Below are positions 44,583-56,047 of a stretch of DNA of 64,000 nucleotides, piece by piece. The notes under the pieces were generated by a model. That model worked only from the letters and a program-made list of their open reading frames with translations, did no database searches and was not told where the DNA came from. Within the stretch, counting starts at the first letter, position 1. Each line of letters opens with the position of its first letter. Source of the DNA: Areca catechu. Lineage: Eukaryota; Streptophyta; Magnoliopsida; Arecales; Arecaceae. The position numbers and the translations under genes are program-made. The DNA lies in the NCBI GenBank assembly GCA_021397845.1, contig CM038038.1, positions 71,160,748-71,224,747 on the forward strand. The letters run 5' to 3'.

Positions 44583-47500
44583 GTGTCGATGATTGAAGAC
44601 AGGTATTTCAAGGATTCGACGACTCCGGATCAGTTGGATCCGAGGGATACAACTACAAATCTTGGTGAGCCCATGGATAGGACCGTCTCGGTACCTTTGA
44701 TAGAGGAAGATCCCTTCAGAGTTGTCCAGATCGGGAGCACACTAGATGAGGAAACCAGAACGGAGTTGATTCGTTTCCTCAGAAACAATGCCAATGTCTT
44801 CGCTTGGTCGGCTTCAGATATGCCCGGGATTCCTGTCAAAGTGATTACTCATCGATTGGAAGTAACCCCTGGGTACAAGCCGGTACGACAGAAGAAGAGG
44901 AACTTCACCCTTGAAAGACAGTAAGCTATGGACGAAGAGGTCGGCAAGCTCCTCAAAGCAGGGTTCATCAGAGAGGCCCACTACCCCGAGTGGTTGGCCA
45001 ATGTGGTGATGGTGAAGAAAGCTAGTGGCAAGTGGAGGATCTGCATCGACTATACAGACCTCAACAATGCTTGCCTAAAAGATAGCTTTCCTCTCCCAAA
45101 GATTGATCAACTGGTCGACGCTACCATTGGCCACTAGTTGCTGAGTTTCAAGGATGCCTTCTCCGGCTACAATCAAATTAGAATAGATCCACAAGATAAG
45201 GAGAAGACGGCTTTCATCACTGATAAAGGTCTCTACTGCTACAAGATGATGCCGTTCGGCCTTAAGAATGCCGGAGCAACATTTCAAAGACTTATCAACA
45301 AGGTGTTCGAAAAGCAACTAGGGAGAAACATGGAGGCCTATGTTGATGACATTATCGTCAAGAACCTCCTCCGGAGAGATCACATTTACAACTTGGAGGA
45401 ATTATTCAGTGCTCTCCGATGCTACCATATGAAGCTGAACCCAGCAAAGTGCACCTTTGGGGTCACTTTGGGCAAATTCCTGGGCTTCCTTGTTACCAAA
45501 CGAGGGATTGAGGCAAATCTTGAGAAGATTCAAGCCTTGAAAGATATGAGACATCCCTCATGCATAAAGGAAGTCCAACAGTTGATGGGGAGGATTGCCT
45601 CCCTTAGCAGATTTATCTCTCGGTCAACCGAGAAATGTCTTCCATTCTTCAAGATACTCCGGCAATCAAAGGGCCTTGAATGGTCCGATGACTGTCGTGC
45701 TACATTTGAGGAACTGAAGAAGTATATAGAGACCCCACCATTGCTCTCCAAGCCACAAGAAGGTGAGGTCCTCTACCTGTACCTCTCTGCTTCAGATGAA
45801 GTAGTAAGTTCGGTTCTTGTCCGGAAATAGGAAGACGGGTCTCACAAGCCCATCTACTACATCAACAAGGTCCTACATGATGCCGAAACATGATATGCAA
45901 GGATGAAGAAGCTGATATACTCTTTAATGATTATGGCAAAGCGACTACGGCCATACCTTCAAGCCCACGCTATCGTGGTGCTAACTGATCAACCTCTCAA
46001 GGCCGTTCTCTGATCTTTGGACACCTCTGGAAGGATAGCCAAGTGGGTTGTGAAGCTGAGTGAATTCGACATCAGCTTCCATCTCCGAGCGGCTATGAAG
46101 GCCTAGGTGCTCTCCGATTTTTTGGCTGAGTGCTCCTGGAAGTCCGAAGACGAAGCCTCTTCGGTAGAAGAAGAAGCCCCGAAGGAGACAAAGTCCGTTT
46201 GGGTGCTTCATGTGGATGGAGCTTCCAATGCAACTGGATGTGGGGCTGGACTCATGTTGGCTGAACTTGACGGCCATGCCATAGAGTATGCACTCCGCTT
46301 TTCCTTCCATGCCTCAAATAATCAGGCTGAATACGAAGCCCTGCTCACTAGACTATGGATCACCAAAGATTTAGGAGTCCAGCAACTTCGAGCCTTCTTA
46401 GACTCCCAATTGGTTATGAATCAAGTCAACGGAGAGTATGCAGCTAAAGATCTAACCATGGTGCAATACCTAGAGAAGGTACGGGCTTTGTCCTCCCAAC
46501 TGGAATATTTTGAGATCATCCATGTTCCACGATCAGAGAAGTCTCGGGTGGATGCATTGTCTCGACTGGTGACTACAGCACCGGAGTCCCTCGGGTGCAC
46601 CTATGTCGAACATCTTGAAACTCCAAGCATAGCCGAAGAGGCTGCAGAGGTGCGCCAGATCAACACTAAGCCAAACTGGATGGATCCCATCATCAGGTTC
46701 CTGAATGAGAGAGAGCTACCGAAAGATAAGGCAGAGGCCAAGAAGTCCCGCTGGATGGTGTCCCAGTACGTCATCTTTGATGGGACCCTCTACAAGAGAT
46801 CTTTCTCCCAGCCACTGCTAAAATGCTTAGGACCCACCGATGCAGATTATGCTTTGAGAGAGGTCCATGAGGGCATATGCGGTGACCACTTGGGAGGCAG
46901 ATCTCTGGCATACAAGATCATTCGATAGGGGCATTACTAGCCTTCCATCCAGAAGGACTCAGCTAATTTCGTGCGGAAGTGCGACCAATGCCAGAGGTAT
47001 GCCAATGTACAGAGACAACCTGCGAGTCACTTGACTCAACTAGCAACCCCATGGCCTTTTGCCTAGTGGAGGATGGACATTCTTGGCCTATTCCCACCAG
47101 TATCAGGGCAAAGGAAGTTTTTCCTAGTAGCCATCGACTATTTCATGAAGTGGGTAGAAGCCAAACCATTAGCCTAGATCACAAAAGGCAAGTTGAAAAA
47201 TTTTGTAAAAAATTCCATCATATTCAGGTTCAGTATCCCATATGTCATCATCACGGACAACGGGAGACAGTTTGACAATTCAAAGTTCAAGGACTTCTAT
47301 GCTCGATACCATATCTAGCATCGGCTGACATCTGTTGCTCATCCACAGTCCAACGGAGAAGCCGAAGTCACCAACCGGACCATCCTCCATGGTCTGAAGA
47401 CAAGGTTGAACGCCGCCAAAGGACTTTGGGCCGACGAGCTGACCTCCGTTCTCTGGGCATACCGAACTACCCCGAGAATGGCCACCGATGAATCTCTGTT

Positions 47501-47909
47501 CAACCTGGCCTACGGTACCGAAACCGTACTACCTATTGAAGTCTCCCTATAGTCCCTAGGAATTGACAACTATGAAGAGCCTGAGAATTCCGATCGTAGA
47601 AGGATTGATCTGGACTTGCTATCAAGCACTAGGCTACAAGCCCTGATAAGGATGGCGGTATACCAGCAAAAGGTCGCCAGATATTACAACTCAAGGGTGA
47701 AGGAGCAAACTTTCCTCACGGGGGACATGGTGTTGCGAAGAGCAAAAATTTCCAGGCCAACGGAACAGGGTAAACTCTCCCCCAACTGGGAAGGCCCATA
47801 TCAAGTCGAGAAAATCATTCGACTGGGAACATATTGACTCAAGACCCTGGAGGGGAAGACCCTATCCTGGCCATGGAATGTACAAAACCTTCGCAAATAC
47901 TATCAATAA
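44583..47909 (+). pseudogene. pol: pol of Tat copy A: RT, two RNases H, integrase
   Basis: One frame, closed by TAA at 47907, but with about a dozen internal stops. RT: WLANVVMVKKASGKWRICID, SFPLPKIDQLVDATIGH, FKDAFSGYNQIRIDPQDKEK, MMPFGLKNAGATFQR and MEAYVDDIIVKN (YVDD near 45340). RT-linked RNase H follows at about 45770-46010. The additional RNase H is at 46200-46570 (WVLHVDGASNATGCGAGLML, FHASNNQAEYEALLTRL). Integrase: the zinc region around CDQCQRYANVQRQPASH, catalytic Asp in WRMDILG and ITDNGRQFD, Glu in NGEAEVTNRT, and the GPYQVEKI tail. Stops lie near 44923, 45135, 45828, 45891, 46011, 46104, 46926, 46938, 47064, 47175, 47316, 47550 and 47835. Confidence 0.93.
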
Positions 47910-48480
47910 AAGAGTCCCTGAAATTCCTGTGCAAAGCTTCTCAACCCTACTCAACTCAGAATGGCTAGTTGCATCGACTGAATGACAACAGCCTGAGTGA
48001 CCTGATATGAAAAATCGGTCAACTGTGCAAAGGAGAGTCTGATCCACTCACCTTATCGGTATGCCCGATGAGCGTAATAGATGGTCTAACCGGGCCACTA
48101 AAAGATCAAAGGCGTAGGGATGGTTTTCGTAACCTATCCTACGATGAATCCGAATACGCACCGAGGCGGGCTTGAACAGCCTACCTTAATCATGATAGAA
48201 AGTGCACAGGGACGGTGTAAACACCCTACCCTATGGTAAATCTGAACACGTGCCTTAAAGGACCACTGTCATCCTTTCTGTCGATAACAGACATTCTCAG
48301 AATGGTCCAACTGACCTCACTTCTTTACTATAGACCGACAAAGCATCATACACACATCACAAAGAGTACATGGGAAGAGGTAACGAAAAGACTTTTCATT
48401 CCTTTCAATTTTTTACAAAAAGAAAAAAAGAAGACAGGAAAAACTCTTATAGAGAGAGCAAGAAAAGAAAAAGAAACTCT
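47910..48480. other. spacer between pol and antisense genes of Tat copy A
   Basis: No coding signal on either strand. It ends in an A/G-rich, AGAGA-containing tract (48410-48515), which on the minus strand is pyrimidine-rich and follows the antisense ORF stop, so it may form its 3' untranslated end. Confidence 0.55.
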
Positions 48481-48537
48481 CATAAAGAGATATATATATA
48501 AAAAAAAAGAGTAGCACCAGAAGGATGTGGGAAATTT

Positions 48538-49053
48538 TCAATAACTCCCCGCCGGGTTTTTCCCGTACCTGTAGGGAGAGATCTGGAGGGACGACGAAGG
48601 GCCCCCGGGGTTCCCATTTGAACCAGAATCCGACCGCTCATCGGAGTCAAAATCAAATTCATGCCCGGAAAAGGGAACGGAGGGCTTAATGTTGTCCAGG
48701 CCCTTCAAGTTATAAAACTTGGAGGCCTTCCTCCGACATTCCCAGAATCCCTGGTAGAAGGAATCCAGAGCCACCCCGGCGAGCTTGTCCTTGAAGGCGG
48801 TGGAAGCCTTGAAGTTTGAGACGGCGTCCGCCACCTCCCTCTTTTCTTCCTCCGCCACCGTCATCGCCACCGTGACCTGGGCCCAAGCCTCCCTCAATCG
48901 AGCCTCCAACAGGAGGACCTTCTTCTCGAGACGGTCCACGAGAGGCTCCTCTTCGTCTTCCCTCAACCCAAGAGACTTCGGACTTCGCTTCCTCTTCAGA
49001 TCGATGGCCCGTCTCTTTGCCGCACGACGAAGCTCAGAGGTGCTGAACATCAT
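48538..49053 (-). CDS. intact antisense ORF in Tat element, 171 aa, coiled coil with basic N-terminus
   Basis: An uninterrupted minus-strand ORF from ATG 49053. Residues 8-24 are strongly basic (LRRAAKRRAIDLKRKR), a plausible bipartite nuclear signal. About 38-78 form a heptad-like coiled coil (VDRLEKKVLLLEARLREAWA). About 80-118 hold a conserved-looking module (VSNFKASTAFKDKLAGVALD, then GFWECRRKASKFYNLKGLDN), and the tail is Asp/Ser/Gly-rich. A TATA box lies at 49121-49114, about 60 bp upstream. Antisense genes at this place are known from Tat elements, but their function is unknown. It is one of the few uninterrupted genes in the element. The module is also found in decayed form at about 50110-49980. 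Confidence 0.65.
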   Translation of the reverse strand: MMFSTSELRRAAKRRAIDLKRKRSPKSLGLREDEEEPLVDRLEKKVLLLEARLREAWAQVTVAMTVAEEEKREVADAVSNFKASTAFKDKLAGVALDSFYQGFWECRRKASKFYNLKGLDNIKPSVPFSGHEFDFDSDERSDSGSNGNPGGPSSSLQISPYRYGKNPAGSY

Positions 49054-49113
49054 TATTAATGGAGGAAAGGAGCCTACGAAAATGATGGCCCTTGATAGCA
49101 GAAGGCAAGGACC

Positions 49114-49121
49114 TATTTATA
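49114..49121 (-). promoter_or_regulatory. TATA box for the antisense ORF
   Basis: The minus strand reads CTCTATAAATAGGTCC around this position, with the canonical core TATAAATA. The distance to the ATG at 49053 leaves room for a start site and a leader of about 30 bases. It is inside the element and not in an LTR. Confidence 0.65.
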
Positions 49122-49122
49122 G

Positions 49123-49721
49123 AGACCCTGCATCCATGACCGATTGCAGGGAGGCATGCCCCATGTCCTTCCCAGCCGCATCAGAAAGTGCCATGTGTCC
49201 GGGCGATGCTTCAAGAACCAGAAAGTCGCTCGGAAGCCATCCCCAAGACAACAACTGCCATCGCTTCGAATCCGGAGAAATCCTCATCGTGCGACGGCAT
49301 CATTAATGGTTTCTTTTTGAAAAAAGGAGACCCGACGGCTCACGAGGTGCAAAGAATCATGACTGTACGTATATCGATGTGCCACATGGGCAACAAGGAT
49401 CACAATCAAATCCCCTAATCATTGATTGGCAGGGAGATGACTCTTGTCTGCCCCAACGGACCAACTTAACACCCGAAGGAAGGAGACAGCCTTCGGCAAT
49501 GGAGTTCCGGTCCATTCCAAAATTCATCTTTATCAACTAAACGGCCTTCGGACGCGACTGTTCGACTAAGCAGAAAAAGAACGGTAAAACCATTTCGAGT
49601 TACACATGAAGCATAACAATGCACACCTAATGAAAGAAGAATTCATTTCAGAGTCTGGAAAAACTATCATTCATTGATAAGTATAATGGAAAAAAGGAAA
49701 ATACTTCTAGAGCAACCTAAG
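49123..49721 (-). other. upstream region of the intact antisense ORF
   Basis: 600 bp with no convincing coding frame. Its position between the longer antisense gene and the TATA box makes it the likely promoter region of the short antisense gene. Confidence 0.5.
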
Positions 49722-51810
49722 TCACTCAACATCAGCAGGAGAAGGCTCCACACCACAGGACTGGAGCAACCTATCAATTTGTTCTGAGAGGACCTCGTCA
49801 ACCCGGGCCGGAGCCAGGGAACCTTTAGCTTGGACTCCTCCGACCTGAGCCTCCTCTTGAACCAGGATCGGAGTTGGGGTCACCTCCAGATTTTCAACTA
49901 TGGCAGTGGCCTCCTCCTCCGGACATGGTGCCTCCTCGGCCTTTACTGTGGCTTCGGCCCCCTCCACTTCCTCTTCTTCTTCTCCAGCTATATCAAAGGG
50001 GGGGATGCCAAAGAGGTCAAGGAGGGGGAAGGCCTCCTTCACCTTGGAGAGTCCGTCGATGAAGCTGTGCTGGTAGCCATAAAAAGTTGCTTCATTGATC
50101 TCCATTGGGAATTACGGAGACATTTTGAAATCAGCCACGGTGTCGTCCACCCGCTTCTTCAAAGATGCGGACTCCCATTTAGTAGCTTCGGATTCCAGGA
50201 TCACCTCTTTGGCCCTCCTAGAAGCCTCCTCTGCCGCCTTGGCCAGGCTTTTTATCTTCTCCTGATCCTCCCTGGTAGCTTGCTTCAAGGACTCAACTTG
50301 TTTCCTGCTCCTCTTCCACCCCGCCTCTTGCCCCGTCATGGTCAGATGAGCACTTTTTAGTTCGCCCTTCAGTTCGTGAACTTCATCATCATCTGGACAA
50401 GACGGTCCTCCATGGACTGTTTCAGCTCCTCAGCTACTTCCTTGGCAGCCCTGGCAGTCTGAAGCTCCTCTTTAAGGCCATGGATGAGGCTGTCTACATT
50501 CCCCAGGCCCTCCTCCATGAAGGTGAGGTCGTAGACCAACTACATCAAAAGGGAGCGGTCATGAATCGAACAATTATCAAGACAAAGAGAAGTGGCAAGG
50601 GTGACCTGTTGCAGGGCGGAGAAGGCAGAATTGGATACCCTAGGAAGGCTTCGGTTCCGAAGAATGACCACGTCGTGAGGCAGAAGCATACCCTTTAATG
50701 CCTTCCTGGCTATGGCCGAGACCAACAGTCCCCCCATAAGAGAAAGCTTCGAAGAGTTCGTCGAACGGACTCTGGCTGAGGAAGCCCCACAGGAGAACTC
50801 TCCTTCGACTTACCGCGCTTTGCCCCTATCAACAGCATGGGGGCAAAATAGCGGCATATCAACTCCCCAAAATGGGCTCCCCGTTATGCAGACTGGGGAG
50901 ACAGCCACCGATGGAGCTTCGACTGGATGGGGTCTTAACGTAGCCCCTTCCGTGGCTGCTACTCTTCCCCTGAGGTCCCCTGGGAAGACGAAGTACTTTG
51001 GTCCCCCTCGGGACCATCCCTCCGAGCCTTCTTCCGGACTGCAGACCTGGTCAGGGGGGTTTGTGCAACCCTTTTCTCCGAAGTCTGGCGGAGCTAGCTC
51101 AAACCGGGCTTCATCCCGCCACCTGCAAGCAGAGGATTTCACTTCAATTGATTGAGCTACAATAAATCCAAGGAAGAAGAGCAGAAATTCCTATCGCTAT
51201 ACCTAATAAGGGGAATTTGTTAATTCCCGCCCAATGGAGATTTCTTTCCTCCAACAGTTCCCGAATGGGGGCAACTTCGGAGTTAACCAGGAGGTCATAG
51301 TCCGACTGATCGGCCGCCAATACCTTCTTTCCATCATTGGCGGTCAGGCGAGGCTTCTTCCATACCGCATCGAAGCCCTATGAATTAAGAGACAACACAG
51401 ATATAAAAATGGGTTTCCACCCGTGGATGGTGCTGGGCATATCCTTGATGACCCACAAATGTTCCTGATGCTGTTCGGGGTCAACTGCAATGGTACCACC
51501 TGGTACAAGCGGAAGATCTTGACAAAGAAGGGATGCAGGAAAAATCGAAGACCAGCTTTCAGATGATCTTCTTATACGGCCAGGCACCCAGGGGGAGGTT
51601 CGTTCACCCGCTCCTCAGACGTGGGAAGGATGAAGGAAAACTCCTCAGGAATATGGTAGTGTTCCCAAAGAAGGGCTGCCTTGCCCTGAGAAATCGAGCT
51701 GGGGACCGACTCCGGACCTACTATGTCTCTGGCCCTCGAGGGCCCGACCTTTTCCTCCTGACTCTCTACGGTCCCTTCCATGACAAAGGAATGAAGCAAG
51801 AGAGTAGAAA
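49722..51810 (-). pseudogene. longer antisense gene of Tat copy A (gypsy-type Transposase_28 / coiled coil), broken
   Basis: From about 51800 downwards the minus strand gives HYHIPEEFSFILPTSEERVN, EPPPGCLAV, a TAA, then HLKAGLRFFLHPFFVKIFRL and VVPLQLTPNSIRNICG. This is the pattern of the 'putative gypsy type transposon' domain (Pfam Transposase_28), typical of antisense ORFs in Tat elements. After a low-complexity, frame-broken middle (51.3-50.4 kb), 50339-50112 is a coiled coil (SLAKAAEEASRRAKEVILES). 50105-49722 begins with a module resembling that of the short ORF (NEATFYGYQHSFIDGLSKVK, then EAFPLLDL) and ends acidic and Glu-rich. Stops and frame changes break it; introns may explain some. 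Confidence 0.7.
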
Positions 51811-52289
51811 GAAGATTCTACCTATAGAATAGACTGGTAGTCCATAACAGTTTTGGCGGAGGATGAGACGAGGTTGAAGAAGCTTCCTTGGCTAGACCTT
51901 CGCCCTTCTCCAAAAAAAAAGTAAGGGTCTCTAGAGCCCTGATGGGGTTAAATTGACTCAAGGTTACCCTGGGAGGTAACCCACCTGCAACTAACCGCAA
52001 GGATGAGGTATACCCTTCATCCAACGGACGGGGGAGAGCCACCATAACCATCCAAATCTCAACTAAAAGATTGCCTCAACCATTGTGCAACGGGAAAAGA
52101 AAAGGTAGCTCCAGGGCCACCCATTTTCTCCTTCCTCCCCAATCCAGGAGTGACGACTGTCCCCATTTGATTCCCGGATCGTGATGGGCAGTCCTATCAA
52201 GGATCCCGTAATCATCCACTGCACCGCCTCCCAGGAGGAAAACTACAAGGCCTTAATACTCTCACTTCTCAAATCTTTGCTTTGAAAAC
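51811..52289. other. spacer between the antisense gene and 3' LTR
   Basis: The minus-strand stretch 52051-51818 is open (77 codons, MVMVALPRPLDEGYTS) and could be an N-terminal exon of the antisense gene, but I see no family motif. The rest has nothing recognisable. Confidence 0.4.
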
Positions 52290-52307
52290 TGAGAGTAAGG
52301 GGGCAAC
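52290..52307 (+). other. polypurine tract of Tat copy A
   Basis: TGAGAGTAAGGGGGCAAC directly precedes the 3' LTR and provides the expected purine run. Confidence 0.8.
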
Positions 52308-53063
52308 TGTTGGGATATCCCGGTTTAGCTACAAACCGAACTCCGGTTCGACTGGTCAAAGTCCTCTCTCTCTGGACTACGGACTTTGGACCAAGCAAGG
52401 GACAGGCCAACTGCAGGCAACCTAAGGCTTCACACCGGACCACAACATCCGGAGGCCGATCCTTCGGGTAACGTCTTCGGCCTTGACCGAAGACTGAACT
52501 TCTCATCGACTTTTGAAGGCACGTACTTCGGTCCCCGCCGTAGACACGATCTCTAGCCCTGAGGAAATACCAATTCTTCCGCCCATGCAAGGGGAAACCC
52601 GAAGCTTGGACCACAATCTGGTCCAGAAAGGCAACTGTAACCAACGGTTATAATGGACACTCATCATGCCATGATCATGGCGCGCAACTCCTATTGCCAC
52701 GCCTCCGATCTGGCAGGAACCGCTCAATGACAACCCACGATCGCCAATCATGGAAGAGATTGGCTATCCATGATCACCGAAAAAGGAGCGGGATGCAGGC
52801 CGGAGGCCCTCTTTTAAATAAGGATAAGAAGGATGGTCCGGGAGGTACACACGAACACCCTCGCTCACATACATTGATACATTCTCCAAGAGCCCTCCCT
52901 CTCCTACTCTCGACACCTTCCCCATTCTGTGGCTGGAAACTTAGGCATCGGAGTGTCCCCCGCCGGAATAACTCCGACAAGGGACCTGTTTTGCAGGTGA
53001 ACCAAGGAGCGGTCCTACGATGCAGCGGCTCCGACCGGCCGTTCCTGGGACTCCACGCCAACA
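52308..53063 (+). repeat. 3' LTR of Tat copy A
   Basis: It spans TGTTGGGATATCCC to CGCCAACA, followed by the duplication TGTAA. It lacks about 15 bases near 52940 that are present in the 5' LTR at 42325 (TCTGTTACTGACT region). Confidence 0.93.
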
Positions 53064-53068
53064 TGTAA

Positions 53069-53725
53069 CAAAATAGGAATGTTTGCCTCCTTAATTTAGT
53101 TAAAACAAACTATATATAGAAACCAAGAACCTCCTTAAATATTTAGAAGAGATTGGATTAGAATGGTAGTATTTACTCCATCCGATTGACAGCAATGGAA
53201 TGGTAGATTATATGGGGACACCAACGTTATTAAAATATATTAATATCATTATTCCTATATAAGTGTTTGTATAAAGGCCATCCCGTGTCACCATGCGAAA
53301 CAAAATGGCTCACAAAATACATTGTTAATTGTCTGTTAATCTTAGCTAGTAATCATGGATTCTTAAAAGTTATCAGCCAGAAGAACAATCCAGCCAAAAG
53401 GATCATTATTAATTCTAATAAAGATCTGAACTTTCCATATTGGAGTTAAAGATAAAGGGAAAAAAATAGCATATCAACCAAGAACATCAAGTAACAACTA
53501 CAATATATCTCCTACACCATTAACCCAATGTTTTCTTATTCGATTATGAGAGAATTTCTAGAAGAAATAACACAGCAAAGATACGATTACTAATTTTAAT
53601 AAGATTAAAACTTTTTTTGAATAGGATGAAGGGGAGAAATTTATTAAAATAATATTAAGCAACAACTATTATATATCTCCTACATTACCAATTTAATTGT
53701 AGTCTCAATCAGCAATTAAAAAAAA
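53069..53725. other. AT-rich stretch with an internal duplication; probable CACTA A flank
   Basis: No coding sequence. Two segments resemble each other: about 53404-53533 and about 53585-53705, both containing a TAATTCTAATAA/TAATTTTAATAA phrase, then CAACAACTA(C/T) and ATATCTCCTAC. It continues the DNA into which Tat copy A inserted. I looked for a CACTA right terminus here and found none. Confidence 0.5.
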
Positions 53726-54552
53726 GTTGGGGTATCCCGGTCCAAGTACAAACCAAACAGCAGATCGGCTGGCCGAAGACTTTTCCTCCGAACCAATGAC
53801 TTTGGACCTAGAAAGATCAAACCAACCACGGGTGACCCGAGGCTCCCCACCGGCCTATGACATTCGAAGGCAAGACCTTCGGATTATGTCTTTGGCCCTA
53901 ACCGAAGACCGGGCTTCTCATCGACTTTCAAAGACATGCTCTTCGTTTCCTGCCGAAGACACGATCTATGATCCTTGGTAAACACCAAGTCCTCGACTCA
54001 TGCAGAAGACGGGATCTCCAATCGAGAAGATCCGAAGACGGGGAGATTCCTGGTTTAGTTGTGAGAATCTTCCCCAACGGGGGAAATCTGAGGATGGGTC
54101 CACATCTATCCCGGATAGGCAATAGTAACCAACGGTTACTATCGACTATCTCCATACCACGATCATGGCACGCAACTCTAGCTGCCATACCTCCGATCTA
54201 ACCGAAACTGCTCAATGACAACCCACGATTGCCAATCATGAAGATAAACTAACTCCCCGTAATCACTGGGAGAGGAACGGATCCACAGGCCGGACACCCC
54301 CTTATAAATAGCGGTAAGAAGAAATGCTTGAGAGAGGTACAGACATACACACATACTCTAAATTAAAAGAGCCTTTCCCTCTACTTCTCGAGAATCTTTT
54401 CCATTCTGTGGCTAGGACCTGCCTCTGACTTAGGCATCGGAGTTTCCCCCGCCGGAACAACTCCGGCAAGGGACCTATTTTGCAGGTGAACCAGGAAGCG
54501 GTCCTGTGGTGCAGCAGCTCTAACCAGCCGGTACAGGGACTCCATGCCAATA
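53726..54552 (+). repeat. 5' LTR of Tat copy B
   Basis: It begins GTTGGGGTATCCCGG (the initial TG is altered) and ends CATGCCAATA. It is clearly homologous to the copy A LTRs but much more diverged from them than they are from each other. The TATA box TTATAAATAG is at 54302-54311. Confidence 0.85.
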
Positions 54553-54593
54553 GATTGGCGTGCCAGGAAGGGGGGCGACACAGCACTCTTTAG

Positions 54594-56033
54594 TGGTGGG
54601 GACACCAAAAGCACCAGAATAAGACAGAGGCTTTTCAACCCTCTGTGAATTGATCAATAATTTATGAGTCCATCTGTAATAAGGGCTTCGCCCATCTGAG
54701 TCCATTTTAGTTGTTATTTGAGTCTTTTGAGTTTTAGTTCTGTACTAGTCAGCTCATGTTGAGCTAGTTCAGTCTAGTGTTAGTCAGCTCATGTCGAGCT
54801 AATTTTATTTTTTTGAGTCCTATTCAACCATATTGAAGACTCAAGACCACATCATACAAGTGAAGACCAAGTCCAACCAGATTGAAGACATGGAAGTATA
54901 GCCCAAGTCCAACCCAGCTTGGAGATTTGAAGACCCCAGGAGGCAAATTCAAAAAACCCTGATTTCTTGCAGATGCCCAGATTCCCTTCCAGATGCCAAA
55001 GTATATTCATAGATAAGGGCATCCATGATTCCAGAGGTCCATCTGCATCCTAGCCCAAAGAAATCAAGCCCAGGCGCCAAGCCCAAGCCCCTAAGAAGCA
55101 AGATACCAGGGAATATTCCTGCTACATGGCTACCAGGCCATCCTAGCTTCCAGAGGCCCAAACCCATGCGCCCGAGCCCCTTTGGGCCGGCCTCTTGCTG
55201 CTCTTAGAAGCCCAACACGCCCCCCTAGGTGTCCTTGGAGTGTTGGCCAAGTTAAGAGAATTTTTAGGGATTTTTTCTACCTAATGTTTCCTTATTTTCT
55301 AGCTAGGGTTTGAGAGGGAAAAGGATTCTTATGTAAAGACTTATGTGCCATTACTTGGAGCCCAAGGTTAAGGGTCTATTTAAAGGACCCTAGCCTCTTG
55401 TATGAGGAGAGATTTTTATATATGAAATAAACCTTGAGTTTCTCTTTGCTTTGTGTGATTACCCTGCTGTGTGCATAAAGGGGTTTGAGAGTTTTTCTTC
55501 CCGGTGTTTGCAATCATCTTCCTGTCGCCAACCATCCTTCCAGCCCCCCTCCAAAACTTTATTCACTTTGTTATTTTTCTTTGTTTTCTTGATTTCCACT
55601 GAGTTTTCTAACCCCTGACAGGTCATTTGCAGGTCCCTGAGTTCCTACGAATCCAACGACTCCAGCCAAGCCTTAGTCGGACCACCGAGCAGAAAGCCGG
55701 GTATCCGCGGGTCTTTGGGTCGGTTTTCCAGGCCGCATCCATCGAGGAACGAGAGATCCCTTCACTGCGATCTTCACCGGGTGCTTCAGATGTTGTCAGG
55801 TACACCCCCTCTACCTCTAGTCTTATTATTATAGGAGAACTTGCCCTAACTAAGGCTTCTCAGCCCCGGCGATCCTTCTTTAGTACTTTTCTAGGTTCTA
55901 ATCTACATGCTTGGCTTCAAAAATTCATACAAAATTCTCTACAACTAATTTTGATCTAAAATTCAGGAATTAATCACCTAACCCCACATATAAAATATAA
56001 AAAATGAATTGCATGCATATTAGTGCCCCATCA
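54594..56033 (+). repeat. 5' LTR of E2
   Basis: TGGTGGGGACACC to CCCCATCA. A TATA-like CTATTTAAAGGACCC lies at about 55377 and GAAATAAACC near 55426. It is nearly identical to 59466-60902. Confidence 0.92.
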
Positions 56034-56035
56034 TT

Positions 56036-56047
56036 TGGCATCAGAGC
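56036..56047 (+). other. primer-binding site of E2
   Basis: TGGCATCAGAGC, a one-base variant of the initiator tRNA-Met PBS, starts two bases after the LTR. Confidence 0.85.

Larger units (their letters stand above)
41689..53063 (+). mobile_element. Ty3/gypsy element of the Tat type (copy A), full length
   Basis: LTRs at 41689-42453 and 52308-53063, with TGTTGGGATATCCC starts and CCAATA/CCAACA ends. An exact 5-bp duplication TGTAA flanks it (41684-41688, 53064-53068). Plus-strand gag, protease and pol carry an additional RNase H after the RT-linked one. The 4.4 kb between pol and the 3' LTR carries minus-strand genes. Additional RNase H and antisense genes are characteristic of the plant Tat/Retand/RIRE2 group. 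It inserted just upstream of the CACTA A transposase start. Confidence 0.93.
13902..53724 (-). mobile_element. CACTA (En/Spm) transposon A, host of the nested insertions; right end not found
   Basis: The left end is CACTACAAGAAATT at 13902, the typical plant CACTA terminus, followed by subterminal repeats to about 14440. Minus-strand transposase remnants continue from 14712 to 18733, are interrupted by the hAT-like insertion, and resume at 40081-41644 with the start of the protein. The Tat gypsy at 41689-53063 lies just upstream of that start. No matching TGTAGTG terminus is visible between 53064 and 53725, so the right end has been lost or displaced. The end coordinate given is only the limit of possible sequence. 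Confidence 0.7.

Noticed and set aside
54949..55207. ORF pair repeated at 59818-60076
   Set aside because: Both lie in the E2 LTRs and are identical because the LTRs are; no protein family is evident.
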